Source: CAYGLF01 sp964350945
GTDB taxonomy: Bacteria > Chlamydiota > Chlamydiia > Chlamydiales > JAAZZY01
Assembly (NCBI GenBank): GCA_964350945.1
Contig: CAYGLF010000005.1
Span: 18,900-82,899 of the forward strand
Length of the DNA stretch: 64,000 nt
Reading direction: 5' to 3'
The notes under the pieces: generated by a model
Told to the model about the DNA's origin: nothing
Databases searched by the model: none
What the model saw: the letters and a program-made list of their open reading frames with translations, nothing else
Translations under genes and position numbers: made by a program
Shown here: positions 52,520 through 61,350 of the stretch, in pieces
Numbering within the stretch: position 1 is the first letter of the stretch
Layout: each line of letters opens with the position of its first letter

Positions 52520-53374
52520 TTAAACAAGCCCTCTTATCTCAGCTTGCATCAAAGCAAATGCCAAACAAGAATCATTAAAAGAGACTTTCTTAACTTCTTG
52601 CTTTATTTTCAATTGAATAAATCCCCTTACAAAAGCCTCTTTAATCTCTTTTTTTGTGAGATGTAAGACTCCGATGATTGCTCTATAATCATTGTTACAG
52701 GGGCTGACCTGAGATTCCACATTACAGAGAAACACAGGTGTAATATTACCAAAGGTATGTCCCTCTGTGACCCCTCCAAGGTGGACTTGGCTATTCAACG
52801 TAAAGCCTATTTCACTTTGAAGCTCCCTTTGAGAAGCAACTTCTTCAGTTTCACCATACCTTAATTTCCCGCGAGGGAGTTCTACCTGCCAGGTTCGAAG
52901 GGCATGCTTATAGCGCACGCAGAGTAGAATTTTTTTCTCTTTGGTCACCGGAAGCATCGCGACTCCACTTGGGCCATTGATTGCAGTTTTCCAACTAATA
53001 CGGTGCCGGGTTGTTTTTCTACCTGATGGTAAAATCACTGGATCTCTTATCAGAATCCAACTAGACCCTGAGTCAATCACACCCACCTGACTCCAACGCT
53101 TGGCATCTTGTAAATTCACACCTCTTCGAATCAGCTGTTGTTCTTTATCCATTTCTAGCTGGTGTATCTCATCTGGATCCAGTACAATTTGCACTTCTCC
53201 TTTAGTATAATCTCCTATTGGCCCTAACTGATCATCAAAGACTTTCAGAAATTTGACATATTGCTCAATTCGATGCAAACTATCTGGCGAGATCTCTTGT
53301 GAAAACAAGATTAAATTAAGAGATAAAAGACAAAGTCCAAGACATCTTAGTATATTTTTTGATTGAGCGTTCAA
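52520..53374 (-). CDS. Nudix hydrolase with an apparent signal peptide
   Basis: 284 aa. Start at TTG with AAGGTG 6 nt upstream. The N-terminus is a credible signal peptide (LRCLGLCLLSLNLILFSQE), unusual for Nudix enzymes. The Nudix box is GKLRYGETEEVASQRELQSEIGF: the pattern Gx5Ex7REUx(E)ExGU is kept except that the first Glu of EE is Ser. An ADP-ribose pyrophosphatase-like WQVELPRG precedes it. A TTG start inside a cytosolic form cannot be excluded, but no later start has a better ribosome site. Substrate unknown. Confidence 0.8.
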   Translation of the reverse strand: MNAQSKNILRCLGLCLLSLNLILFSQEISPDSLHRIEQYVKFLKVFDDQLGPIGDYTKGEVQIVLDPDEIHQLEMDKEQQLIRRGVNLQDAKRWSQVGVIDSGSSWILIRDPVILPSGRKTTRHRISWKTAINGPSGVAMLPVTKEKKILLCVRYKHALRTWQVELPRGKLRYGETEEVASQRELQSEIGFTLNSQVHLGGVTEGHTFGNITPVFLCNVESQVSPCNNDYRAIIGVLHLTKKEIKEAFVRGFIQLKIKQEVKKVSFNDSCLAFALMQAEIRGLV

Positions 53375-53402
53375 CTAAACACCTTAAGCCTCGAACTTGC
53401 TG

Positions 53403-54215
53403 TCATTTTGACTCTATGGCGACAATACTAATATTATTTTGACTTGCAAGCTCTATAACCCCATCTTCAATGATTAGGGTTTTTTCAGACTCAACAGCCA
53501 TAGCAGCTGCTTGAATCTTAATTAATTTTTCAATGGTATTTTTCCCAATAGTTGGGACATCAAATCGAGTGTCTTGCTCAGGTTTAGCAAGTTTTACCAC
53601 AACGCATCCTTTCCCAGCAATATCACCGGCGCGTTGTAAACACTGATCTGTTCCTTCCATAGCTTCAACAGCTACGATGGATTTATTTTTTATAACGACA
53701 CATTGACCAATATCATGACGTCCTAACTCTTTGACAATAGAAGTCCCAAAATCGATATCTTCCAAAACCTTTTTAGATGGCTTGTGACTAGTTAAGACTC
53801 CTTTCTTAGCTAAATATTTTTTTAAAAGTTGAGTCGTATCGATAAATGAAATCCCCTTATTTTGAAATACTTCAATAATTTTTCTGCATATGGTATTTGC
53901 ACGTAAATCTTTCAAAGATATAAAAGCCCTTAGCGTCACCCAATCCATTTTAAACAAAGACAGGCCGAAAACATTTTCATGCCTAATCCTCCCAACCATG
54001 ACAGCTTCTTTAATTTGTAACTTTAAGCATAAAGCTCGAGCCTTCCCAAGTTGAGTAACACTCCCCCAAACAACTTGGTCGACTTTTTCGACTAAATTTT
54101 CAGGGGTAATTCCCTTCACTGCAACCAATAAAATTTTCTTCCCAGCTGATCGCAACTCTTGGATGGCTCTAAGAGGCATTAATCCCTCTCCAGCTATTAA
54201 AGCAACATATGACAT
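53403..54215 (-). CDS. lpxI: UDP-2,3-diacylglucosamine hydrolase LpxI
   Basis: 270 aa, DUF1009/LpxI family: ALIAGEGLMPLRAIQE at the N-terminus; AVMVGRIRHEN; then the C-terminal domain with DIGQCVVIKNKSIVAVEAMEGTDQ and DTRFDVPTIGKNTIE, which holds the catalytic Asp region. It performs the fourth lipid A step by attack on the alpha-phosphate. C. trachomatis instead uses LpxG, a metallophosphoesterase. It starts 1 bp after trxA stops. Confidence 0.9.
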   Translation of the reverse strand: MSYVALIAGEGLMPLRAIQELRSAGKKILLVAVKGITPENLVEKVDQVVWGSVTQLGKARALCLKLQIKEAVMVGRIRHENVFGLSLFKMDWVTLRAFISLKDLRANTICRKIIEVFQNKGISFIDTTQLLKKYLAKKGVLTSHKPSKKVLEDIDFGTSIVKELGRHDIGQCVVIKNKSIVAVEAMEGTDQCLQRAGDIAGKGCVVVKLAKPEQDTRFDVPTIGKNTIEKLIKIQAAAMAVESEKTLIIEDGVIELASQNNISIVAIESK

Positions 54216-54216
54216 C

Positions 54217-54540
54217 TTATAAGTACTGATTGATCAACTCTTTTAAGGACTCTGCATCCTTCAGTCCAACAGTGCGACTGACTTCTTTACCATCTTTAAA
54301 AAGGATTAGAGTGGGGACTGAAGTCACTTGATATTCAGAGGTCACATTTTGCGCTTGATCAATGTCCACTTTGCACAGTTTAATCTTTCCTTGCATTTCC
54401 TCTGCAATGGTTTCAAGGATAGGAACCAGCATGCGACAGGGAGCACACCATTCAGCAAAGAAATCAACTAGTGTGATCCCTCTCTCTATACTCTCTTTAA
54501 AGTCGTTTCCACTCACTTTTTTTACAAGACTGCTTGTCAT
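54217..54540 (-). CDS. trxA: Thioredoxin
   Basis: 107 aa with the active site WCAPCRM (usual WCGPCRM; Ala in place of Gly), FFAEWC, and VTSVPTLILFKDGKEVSRTVG with the cis-Pro. Cytosolic disulfide reductant. Upstream 75 bp separate it from plsC. Confidence 0.96.
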   Translation of the reverse strand: MTSSLVKKVSGNDFKESIERGITLVDFFAEWCAPCRMLVPILETIAEEMQGKIKLCKVDIDQAQNVTSEYQVTSVPTLILFKDGKEVSRTVGLKDAESLKELINQYL

Positions 54541-54615
54541 AAATTATTCCTCATCAAAATAAATTTAAAATTATTGCACACAGTTTAGAAGGCTTTGATA
54601 TTAAAATCACTTTTT

Positions 54616-55275
54616 TTATGGAGGAGACCCTTTAGCACCATCTAAGAGCCACTGTTTCAATGCTTTCATGGACTGTAACCAAGCTGTCATCATTGCCTCT
54701 TGTGCTTCTTTTTTTCCTAGATGAGAAAAGGTGTCCCAGCTTAATGGACTCCCAAAGACACAAGCCAGCCGACCTCTTAACCGGGGGAATTTGCGATGTC
54801 GGCTCCAAATTTGGTAGGCACCATGTACATAGACAGGAATAATCGGACACTGAGCCTTATGTGAGATAATCACAAAACCCTGTTTGGGATCGACAATTTC
54901 GTCTGAACTAGAGCGTTTCCCTTCTGGGAAAATAGCGACTTTAAACCCTTTTTTTAAAAGGTCCGAAACCAGTTTGAAAGCACCTAATGCCCCCTTTGAT
55001 GAAAGCGGGTGTACATTATACGAGCGCAACAAAAAGCCTAAGACGGGTTTGTCAAACAAAGTTGGCCTAGCAAAATAGTGAACAACTTCAGGCCATGAGA
55101 CCCCAACAAAGGGTGGGTCGAAAAACGAAACATGATTTCCTGCTAAAATAGCACTACCTGTCACAAAGTGGCTTTTACTCCCATAAACCTTCATGCGGTA
55201 AAAAAGGCGAAAAAATAGTTCCACAATCTTTCTTGAAAATCTATAAAATAAAAAACGCTTCTTTTGATTCCTCAT
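54616..55275 (-). CDS. plsC: 1-acyl-glycerol-3-phosphate acyltransferase
   Basis: 219 aa. HX4D site NHVSFFDPP, then LLRSYNVHPLSSKGA, FPEGKRSSSDE and CPIIPVYVHG blocks. It makes phosphatidic acid, which CdsA, 660 bp upstream, activates. The ATG overlaps the cmk stop by 4 bp. Confidence 0.94.
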   Translation of the reverse strand: MRNQKKRFLFYRFSRKIVELFFRLFYRMKVYGSKSHFVTGSAILAGNHVSFFDPPFVGVSWPEVVHYFARPTLFDKPVLGFLLRSYNVHPLSSKGALGAFKLVSDLLKKGFKVAIFPEGKRSSSDEIVDPKQGFVIISHKAQCPIIPVYVHGAYQIWSRHRKFPRLRGRLACVFGSPLSWDTFSHLGKKEAQEAMMTAWLQSMKALKQWLLDGAKGSPP

Positions 55276-55940
55276 ATTTGCTTCTCTCTAATATAGGCTT
55301 TAATTTTTTTTAAAACATCTTCTATTGAGAGATGGGTGACATCGATCACCTTAGCATCTTTTGCACGTCGAAGAGGTGAATGTTCGCGGGTAGAATCTTG
55401 CTCATCGCGTCTAATCAATTCTTCTAAAACTGTTTCTTTGTCAAATTTTTTGTTTGGAAAATCTGCTTTCATCTGCTCAAAGCGTCTCATTGCTCGGATT
55501 TTGGGGTCAGCTTGTAAAAAGAATTTAATCTCTGCTTCTGGGAAAACCACCGTTCCCATATCTCGCCCCTCATAAATACCCTGCCCTGTTGCTCCAAAAT
55601 GCCGCTGTATTTGCACTAAATGCTTACGAACAAAAAGATGTGTAGAGATTTGTGAGGCACATTTTGAAACAGATTCAGCACGAATTTCTTTAGTCACATC
55701 GATCCCATTAACAAAATAGTGGTGTGCACCTTCTAGAGTTTTGATCTCAAAATCCATCTTCTCTAACAGTTCTTTAATAGACTCTAGATCATCAGGTGAA
55801 ACTTTTTGATCCACAAGAAACCAGGCAAAAGAACGGTACATAGCACCCGTATCAAAATAAGGAAGATTTAAGTCTTTGGACAAACGCCTTGCAAGTGTAC
55901 TTTTCCCTGATCCTGAAGGCCCATCAATGACTATAATCAT
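55272..55940 (-). CDS. cmk: Cytidylate kinase
   Basis: 222 aa. P-loop IDGPSGSGKSTLARRL, YFDTGAMYRSFAWF, EGRDMGTVVFPEAE, RRDEQDSTREHSPLRRAKDA. It phosphorylates CMP/dCMP and so supplies the CTP used by CdsA. ATGA overlap with cdsA. Confidence 0.97.
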   Translation of the reverse strand: MIIVIDGPSGSGKSTLARRLSKDLNLPYFDTGAMYRSFAWFLVDQKVSPDDLESIKELLEKMDFEIKTLEGAHHYFVNGIDVTKEIRAESVSKCASQISTHLFVRKHLVQIQRHFGATGQGIYEGRDMGTVVFPEAEIKFFLQADPKIRAMRRFEQMKADFPNKKFDKETVLEELIRRDEQDSTREHSPLRRAKDAKVIDVTHLSIEDVLKKIKAYIREKQI

Positions 55941-56803
55941 ATCAGATTCCAGAAGGTTAAAAAGAGGAAGAAGGCGGGCCCTGTAAAGATCAAAGAGTCC
56001 ATCATATCTAGCATTCCTCCAATCCCTTGTAACTTATTGCTATCTTTAACTCCCGCGTCTCTTTTGAGTAGAGACTCGGCTAAATCCCCAACTAATCCAA
56101 TAATTGCTAGAGCTGACCCAAAAATCAAGGCATACAACCAAGGAAGCGAGAGCAGCTGCAAGGCTCGGGGAGAAAGGTAGATAATGGCAAAGCTGATGAT
56201 TAAAGAAAAAAGAAGCCCTCCAAAGAGCCCCTCTAGTGTCTTTTTAGGGCTGATTTTAGGAGCTAGGTAATGTTTGCCAATTGTTTTACCAAAAAAATAG
56301 GCCCCTACATCTCCTCCTTTAGTAACTAGAACCACAAACATCGCCCACCACTGTCCCGAAATACCGACCATTGATGTGGAAAAGTTGATTTTCAACAAAA
56401 AAGTAAGTGGTACAATCACGTACAAGATTCCAAAAAAACTTACGGAAACACTACGTATAGGATCTCTTGCCGAGAAAAAGTGCTGCAATAACAAAAAAAA
56501 TAATATAAGACCGAGCACAAGGGTAGGGACTGTTGACCAGCAGGGAATAAAAAATGAAACAAAAGTGGCAGCAACATAGGCAATTGCACCTATAAAAGAA
56601 ACCCCTATTTGAATATGAATTCCTTGCTGCATTGCCATATGGTAAAATTCCCACAAAGCGAGAATTAACACGACCATATAGACACAAGTCAATGAAATCC
56701 CAACAGGCAAGAGATTAGAAAAATAGACCAGCCCTCCCAGGATAATAACGATTATTATCGAAGTAAAAAAACGAACTTTTAAATCTTGCATCTTAAATGC
56801 CAC
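55937..56803 (-). CDS. cdsA: Phosphatidate cytidylyltransferase
   Basis: 288 aa, eight membrane segments. C-terminal signature GDLAESLLKRDAGVKDSNKLQGIGGMLDMMDSL (CDP-DAG synthase type), KISPKKTLEGLFGG, GDVGAYFFGKTIGK. It makes CDP-diacylglycerol. It overlaps the uppS end by 11 bp. Confidence 0.97.
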   Translation of the reverse strand: MAFKMQDLKVRFFTSIIIVIILGGLVYFSNLLPVGISLTCVYMVVLILALWEFYHMAMQQGIHIQIGVSFIGAIAYVAATFVSFFIPCWSTVPTLVLGLILFFLLLQHFFSARDPIRSVSVSFFGILYVIVPLTFLLKINFSTSMVGISGQWWAMFVVLVTKGGDVGAYFFGKTIGKHYLAPKISPKKTLEGLFGGLLFSLIISFAIIYLSPRALQLLSLPWLYALIFGSALAIIGLVGDLAESLLKRDAGVKDSNKLQGIGGMLDMMDSLIFTGPAFFLFLTFWNLI

Positions 56804-57566
56804 GTCGACTCTCTCTTTGTTGGTATTGTTTTACCGAATTTAATAAATCTTCAGGCTCGAATTCGGGCCAGAACTTCTCTAAGAGGCATATTTCCGCATA
56901 CGAAGCTTGCCATAATAAAAAATTACTTAACCTGGATTCTCCAGACGTTCGAATCAAAAGATCTGGATCCGAATAAATCGCCGTATCTAGGTATTTCGAG
57001 ATAAGTTTTTCAGAAATATCGGACGGTTTAATTTTTTTTTCAAGACAATCTTTTGAAATACAAGTCACAGCTCTTTTAATCTCATCTCGAGCCCCGTAGT
57101 TTAAAGCAAGAACCAGATTTAAACGGCTTCCATCTTTTGTAGATTCTAAAGTGTCTTTCAAAACATTTTGCAGCTCACTAGGGAAAACTCGAGTATCGCC
57201 AATAGTCGCAAGTCGAACTCTATTTTCCAAAAGTGACGCCTTCTCTTCAATTAAGTAATTTTTAAAAACGGTTAAAAGATTCTCAATTTCTGATTGTGGA
57301 CGCTTCCAGTTTTCAGTTGAAAAAGCATATACAATAAGCGTTTGAATCCCCAGCTCTACAGCTGCCCTAACCACTTTCTTCAATTGTTGAGCCCCCATAA
57401 CATAGGCAAATTGAATCGGCAGGTTATTCTGAGCCGCCCAGCGTCTGTTGCCATCCATGATGACAGCTACGCTCTTGGGTATTTGATCCCAGTTTAAACC
57501 TACAAGCTGTTCTTGAGTAAAAACAACTGAGTTGGCTAATTTTTCTTCGCTAATTTTAGTTGTCAT
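56793..57566 (-). CDS. uppS: Undecaprenyl diphosphate synthase
   Basis: 257 aa, cis-prenyltransferase: VAVIMDGNRRWA with the catalytic Asp, TLIVYAFSTENWKRP, ALNYGARDEI, DPDLLIRTSGESRLSNFLLWQ. It makes the lipid carrier for peptidoglycan and O-glycan. First gene of uppS-cdsA-cmk-plsC, an order shared with Chlamydia. The 133-bp gap upstream is divergent to recR. Confidence 0.97.
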   Translation of the reverse strand: MTTKISEEKLANSVVFTQEQLVGLNWDQIPKSVAVIMDGNRRWAAQNNLPIQFAYVMGAQQLKKVVRAAVELGIQTLIVYAFSTENWKRPQSEIENLLTVFKNYLIEEKASLLENRVRLATIGDTRVFPSELQNVLKDTLESTKDGSRLNLVLALNYGARDEIKRAVTCISKDCLEKKIKPSDISEKLISKYLDTAIYSDPDLLIRTSGESRLSNFLLWQASYAEICLLEKFWPEFEPEDLLNSVKQYQQRESRRGI

Positions 57567-57699
57567 CTATTATGAGGATCTCAGAAGATACAAAATAACA
57601 ACGTAGTATATACAAAAATCAATTGATTGAGTAGTATTTTTTATATTAATTTAGACTGTAAAACGACAGCGACCACAAAATTTAATTATAAATCACTCT

Positions 57700-58296
57700 A
57701 TGAAATACCCTCCTCACATAGCCTCTCTCGTAGATTTTTTTAAAAAACTTCCTGGGGTTGGGCAGCGCAGCGCAGAAAGGTTTGCTTTTCAAATGCTAGA
57801 TTGGCCAACGGAACAACTAGAAGCTTTTGGCAAGCACCTCATAAAAACACCAAACCAAATACATTATTGTTCAATTTGTGGAGCTCTTGAAGAAAAACAC
57901 GACTGCTCATTTTGCCAGGACACCAGCAGAATACATCATCAGTTATGCGTGGTAGCTTACGCCAAAGACATCTTTCCAATAGAAGAAAGTCATTCATTTT
58001 CAGGAGTTTACCACGTTCTAGGTGGAGTTCTGTCACCTTCAACAGGTTTAAACTCTGAAAAACTCAAGGTCGAATCCCTTAAAAATCGCCTAAAAAACTC
58101 ATCTATTTCTGAACTTATTTTAGCTTTCGATTCTACCATTGAGGGAGATGCAACAACACTTTTTCTCAAAAAATCTCTTTCTTCATTTCAAATTCCCATC
58201 TCAAGACTTGCATTTGGGATGCCTGTTGGAAGCTCCTTAGAATACATCGACGGTAGTACGCTGGCGCGTGCCTTAATGGGACGGCAAGGATTTTAA
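57700..58296 (+). CDS. recR: Recombination protein RecR
   Basis: 198 aa. HhH KLPGVGQRSAERFAFQML; four-Cys zinc finger CSICGALEEKHDCSFCQD; Toprim VVAYAKDIFPIEE and EGDATTLFL; Walker-like C-terminus FGMPVGSSLEYIDGSTLARAL. It loads RecA with RecFO at gaps. It lies upstream of bamA, as in C. trachomatis. Confidence 0.97.
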   Translation: MKYPPHIASLVDFFKKLPGVGQRSAERFAFQMLDWPTEQLEAFGKHLIKTPNQIHYCSICGALEEKHDCSFCQDTSRIHHQLCVVAYAKDIFPIEESHSFSGVYHVLGGVLSPSTGLNSEKLKVESLKNRLKNSSISELILAFDSTIEGDATTLFLKKSLSSFQIPISRLAFGMPVGSSLEYIDGSTLARALMGRQGF

Positions 58297-58365
58297 CTTG
58301 TAAATATAGTCATTCTTTTTATAAGATGCTCCTCTTTTAATAGTTTAAATTTTTATCCACACAAT

Positions 58366-60714
58366 ATGACAAAAAAAACATTCTTGATTCCCCTACTTAT
58401 ATTCGCTCTCATAGGAACTCTTCACGCAGAAGAAAATCAATATGAGGACAAAAAAATTACAAGCATTGTCATTGAAGCTGAGAACGCTCCCAGTAATGCA
58501 GTTTTTCAACCAAGAACGGTGGAAAGTAAACTTAAAATTAAAGTGGGAGAACGCTTCTCACAATCAGCATTTGATCAAGACCTTAAAAATCTTTCTAAAG
58601 ACTATGATCGCGTAGACCCGCAAATTACTACCGATCGTGATGATATTCAGATCACTCTAAAGGTTTGGCTAAGACCTCTGATCTCTGAAGTTACGATATC
58701 AGGAGACTATCATTATAATTCTAAAAAGCTTAAAAAAGAACTCGGAGTCCATCCCTACACTCTTTTTAACCGTAACGCTTTTAATAAAGGATTCCACAAA
58801 CTACGCGCTTTCTATCTCAGAAAGGGATACTTTGAAACTCAACTAGACTATAAAGTTGTAAAAAATACAGATAAGAATGAAGTTGCCATTGAAATTATGA
58901 TTGACGAAGGTCGATCTGGAAGGATCCACTCCGTTTCCTTTGAAGGAGCTACCGCAGAGGAAATCTCTCAACTAAAAGAAGTCATTCATATTAAAAAATT
59001 CAACCCCTTTATCTCCTGGCTTACCCAACGTGGAATCTACCACGAAGAGATGATCGATTATGACACAGCCCAAGTTCTAGACTTTTTTCGCAACGAAGGC
59101 TATGCAAATGCAAAAGTAGAAATTGATGTGATTGATTCTGATGAAGAAAACCGCATAGGCATTCAAGTCATCGCAGATAAAGGAGAGCTTTTTAAAGTTG
59201 GCTCTGTGACTTTTGAGGGCAACCAAGAATTTAACGACCAAGAGATTGAAAGCAAAATTTTGATCGCCAAAGGAGATCCCTATTCTCCCAAAAAGATCCA
59301 AGATACCGTCAATGCCATCACTGAATTTTATGGAAAAAAAGGTTATATAGACGTTGCGATAACTTATGAACCACATCTTATAGAAAATGAAAATGCCTAC
59401 ACCCTGAAATTTGGAATTGACGAAGGAGCGGCTTATAAGGTAGGCCTCATTAAAATTATGGGCAACAACCATACCATTTCGAAAGTTATTTTAAGAGAAA
59501 CGCACTTAGAGCCTGGTAATACTTTTGATACAAAGATGTTAGAGGCCACTCGTAAACGCCTTGAAAATGTGGGCTACTACAAACATGTTAATGTCTACCC
59601 CTCCTCTGTTTCATCGACTCAGAGCATTGGAGCACCTATTAGAGATGTGAATATCCAGGTCCAAGAAACGCCTACCGGCAGCATGGGTATGAATGCGGGA
59701 TATAGTACTGTCGATACAGTCTATGGAGGCCTTGAGCTTTCAGAGAAAAACTTCAACCTGATGGGTCTTGCTGAAATTCCATCCAAGGGAATTTCTGCTC
59801 TAAGAGGTGGGGGGGAATACTTCAGTTTAAAATCAAGTATCGGACTTAAACTAACCGATTACAGCATGAACTGGATGAAACCTTATTTCTTCGACACTTC
59901 ATGGACTATTGGGGTTGCCTTAAACAAAAACCGTAGCAAGGTGCAATCTAACAACTACAATATTGAAACCTTTACCTCCACGTTCAACTCATTCTACCCC
60001 ATTAATGCTTTCGTTGACTTTAACGCCTTTTATAGGCTTCGTGACACAAACCTTAACGTCACAGGGCCTGTAAGTGTAGACCTAAGAATGCAAGAAAAAA
60101 ACAATGGTATCATCTCCTCAGTGGGAGTAGGACTGCAGTATGAGACTCGTAACAGCATGCACCGTCCAACTCAAGGACTATCTTCTTCTCTAAGTTGTGA
60201 ATATGCGGGAATTGGAGGTCAGTTTTATTACTTTAACTTTGGTTACAACAACTCCTTGTATGTTCCTGTTGGCCCGTTTATTGCTAAGTCAAAAGCAGAC
60301 TTTAACTTTATAAAACCTATTTCAAGAACCAAACCTGATACAGTTCCTGTTGGAGAACGCTTTTTCTTAGCAACCGACATTAGCCAAGTAAGAGGCTACA
60401 AACCATTTGCCATCGGTCCAAAGGCTGGCAACGAGCCTATTGGAGGAAATAGTGCCGTGATTTTATCCCAAGAGATTATGTATGGAGTGGTTCCAAAGTT
60501 TCTTGACGCTTTTGCCTTTGTGGACGCAGGCTCACTTTGGGAAGAGCCTTTTAAAGTACAACAATTAAGAGCCTCTGTAGGAGTTGGGATTCGCATTATC
60601 GCCAATCCAAACATTCCTGTAATGCTAGGTTGGGGTTACCCTATTAATCCCCAAAGTGGAAAACGAGCAGAGCAAACTCAGTCTATCTTTTTCTCTCTAG
60701 CAGGAAGGTTCTAA
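58366..60714 (+). CDS. bamA: Outer-membrane assembly factor BamA (Omp85)
   Basis: 782 aa. Signal peptide (TKKTFLIPLLIFALIGTLHAEE), five POTRA domains to about residue 430 (SVSFEGATAEEISQL, VTFEGNQEFNDQEIESKILI, IKIMGNNHTISKVILRETHL) and a C-terminal 16-strand barrel ending FFSLAGRF with terminal Phe. VRGYKPFAIGP is the conserved V/I-R-G-Y/F loop 6 motif. It inserts outer-membrane proteins and is presumably the partner of the TPR protein at 41.3-42.3 kb. Confidence 0.97.
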   Translation: MTKKTFLIPLLIFALIGTLHAEENQYEDKKITSIVIEAENAPSNAVFQPRTVESKLKIKVGERFSQSAFDQDLKNLSKDYDRVDPQITTDRDDIQITLKVWLRPLISEVTISGDYHYNSKKLKKELGVHPYTLFNRNAFNKGFHKLRAFYLRKGYFETQLDYKVVKNTDKNEVAIEIMIDEGRSGRIHSVSFEGATAEEISQLKEVIHIKKFNPFISWLTQRGIYHEEMIDYDTAQVLDFFRNEGYANAKVEIDVIDSDEENRIGIQVIADKGELFKVGSVTFEGNQEFNDQEIESKILIAKGDPYSPKKIQDTVNAITEFYGKKGYIDVAITYEPHLIENENAYTLKFGIDEGAAYKVGLIKIMGNNHTISKVILRETHLEPGNTFDTKMLEATRKRLENVGYYKHVNVYPSSVSSTQSIGAPIRDVNIQVQETPTGSMGMNAGYSTVDTVYGGLELSEKNFNLMGLAEIPSKGISALRGGGEYFSLKSSIGLKLTDYSMNWMKPYFFDTSWTIGVALNKNRSKVQSNNYNIETFTSTFNSFYPINAFVDFNAFYRLRDTNLNVTGPVSVDLRMQEKNNGIISSVGVGLQYETRNSMHRPTQGLSSSLSCEYAGIGGQFYYFNFGYNNSLYVPVGPFIAKSKADFNFIKPISRTKPDTVPVGERFFLATDISQVRGYKPFAIGPKAGNEPIGGNSAVILSQEIMYGVVPKFLDAFAFVDAGSLWEEPFKVQQLRASVGVGIRIIANPNIPVMLGWGYPINPQSGKRAEQTQSIFFSLAGRF

Positions 60715-60732
60715 TAAATATTCATTAAACCT

Positions 60733-60761
60733 TTGCAAAAGAATGACTTTATCATTATAAA
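60733..60761 (+). promoter_or_regulatory. Candidate promoter of skp-lpxD
   Basis: TTGCAA (60733-60738), 17 bp, TATAAA (60756-60761), 40 bp upstream of the skp ATG. A 14-bp direct repeat AAACCTTTGCAAAA at 60727-60740 and 60762-60775 brackets it. It would let skp-lpxD be expressed apart from bamA. Confidence 0.5.
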
Positions 60762-60801
60762 AAACCTTTGCAAAACGATATCACCCTTAAGGAGTTTAAT
60801 T

Positions 60802-61344
60802 ATGAAAGCACTCAAGTTATTTAAAACGGCATTACTTGCAACAGTTTTGTTGATGCCATTAGCACACGCAAACGACCTCAATATTGGCGTTATAGATTCT
60901 ATGGCTTGTGTTGAAAAGTCTTATCTTGGGCAAAATGAAAATCAAAAATTTGAAGATCTTAGAAATAACATGATAGCAACGCTTGAAAAACAGCAACAAA
61001 AAGTCCAAGAGATCGATAAAAAACTAAGTGACACTAACTATAGAGATACAATTACTCCTGAAGCCGAAGAACAACTAATGGCACAAAGAGCAGAGCTTAT
61101 TCAAGAATTGCAAATGCTCAATCAACAAGCACAGCAATCATTTGACCAAGCATCTCAGAAATTTTCAATTGAGATGAAAAATCAAATTAATAAAGTTGCT
61201 GAATATATCGCCCGTGAAAAAGGATTCGACCTTATCATTGATAAGCAAAATTGCTACTATTTCAAAAGCCCAAGCGACATTACTCCTTTAATTATTCAAG
61301 AGTTAAATCGCCATTTCACTCCTGAAACACCTGAGAGTAAGTAA
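60802..61344 (+). CDS. skp: Skp/OmpH periplasmic chaperone
   Basis: 180 aa from the ATG at 60802 with AAGGAG 7 nt upstream; an earlier in-frame TTG lies in the promoter. Signal peptide MKALKLFKTALLATVLLMPLAHA; then IGVIDSMACVEKSYLGQN, a long Gln-rich coiled coil (about 45-130) and the C-terminal beta part FDLIIDKQNCYYF. It escorts unfolded OMPs to BamA. 6 bp before lpxD. Confidence 0.94.
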   Translation: MKALKLFKTALLATVLLMPLAHANDLNIGVIDSMACVEKSYLGQNENQKFEDLRNNMIATLEKQQQKVQEIDKKLSDTNYRDTITPEAEEQLMAQRAELIQELQMLNQQAQQSFDQASQKFSIEMKNQINKVAEYIAREKGFDLIIDKQNCYYFKSPSDITPLIIQELNRHFTPETPESK

Positions 61345-61350
61345 AAGAAA

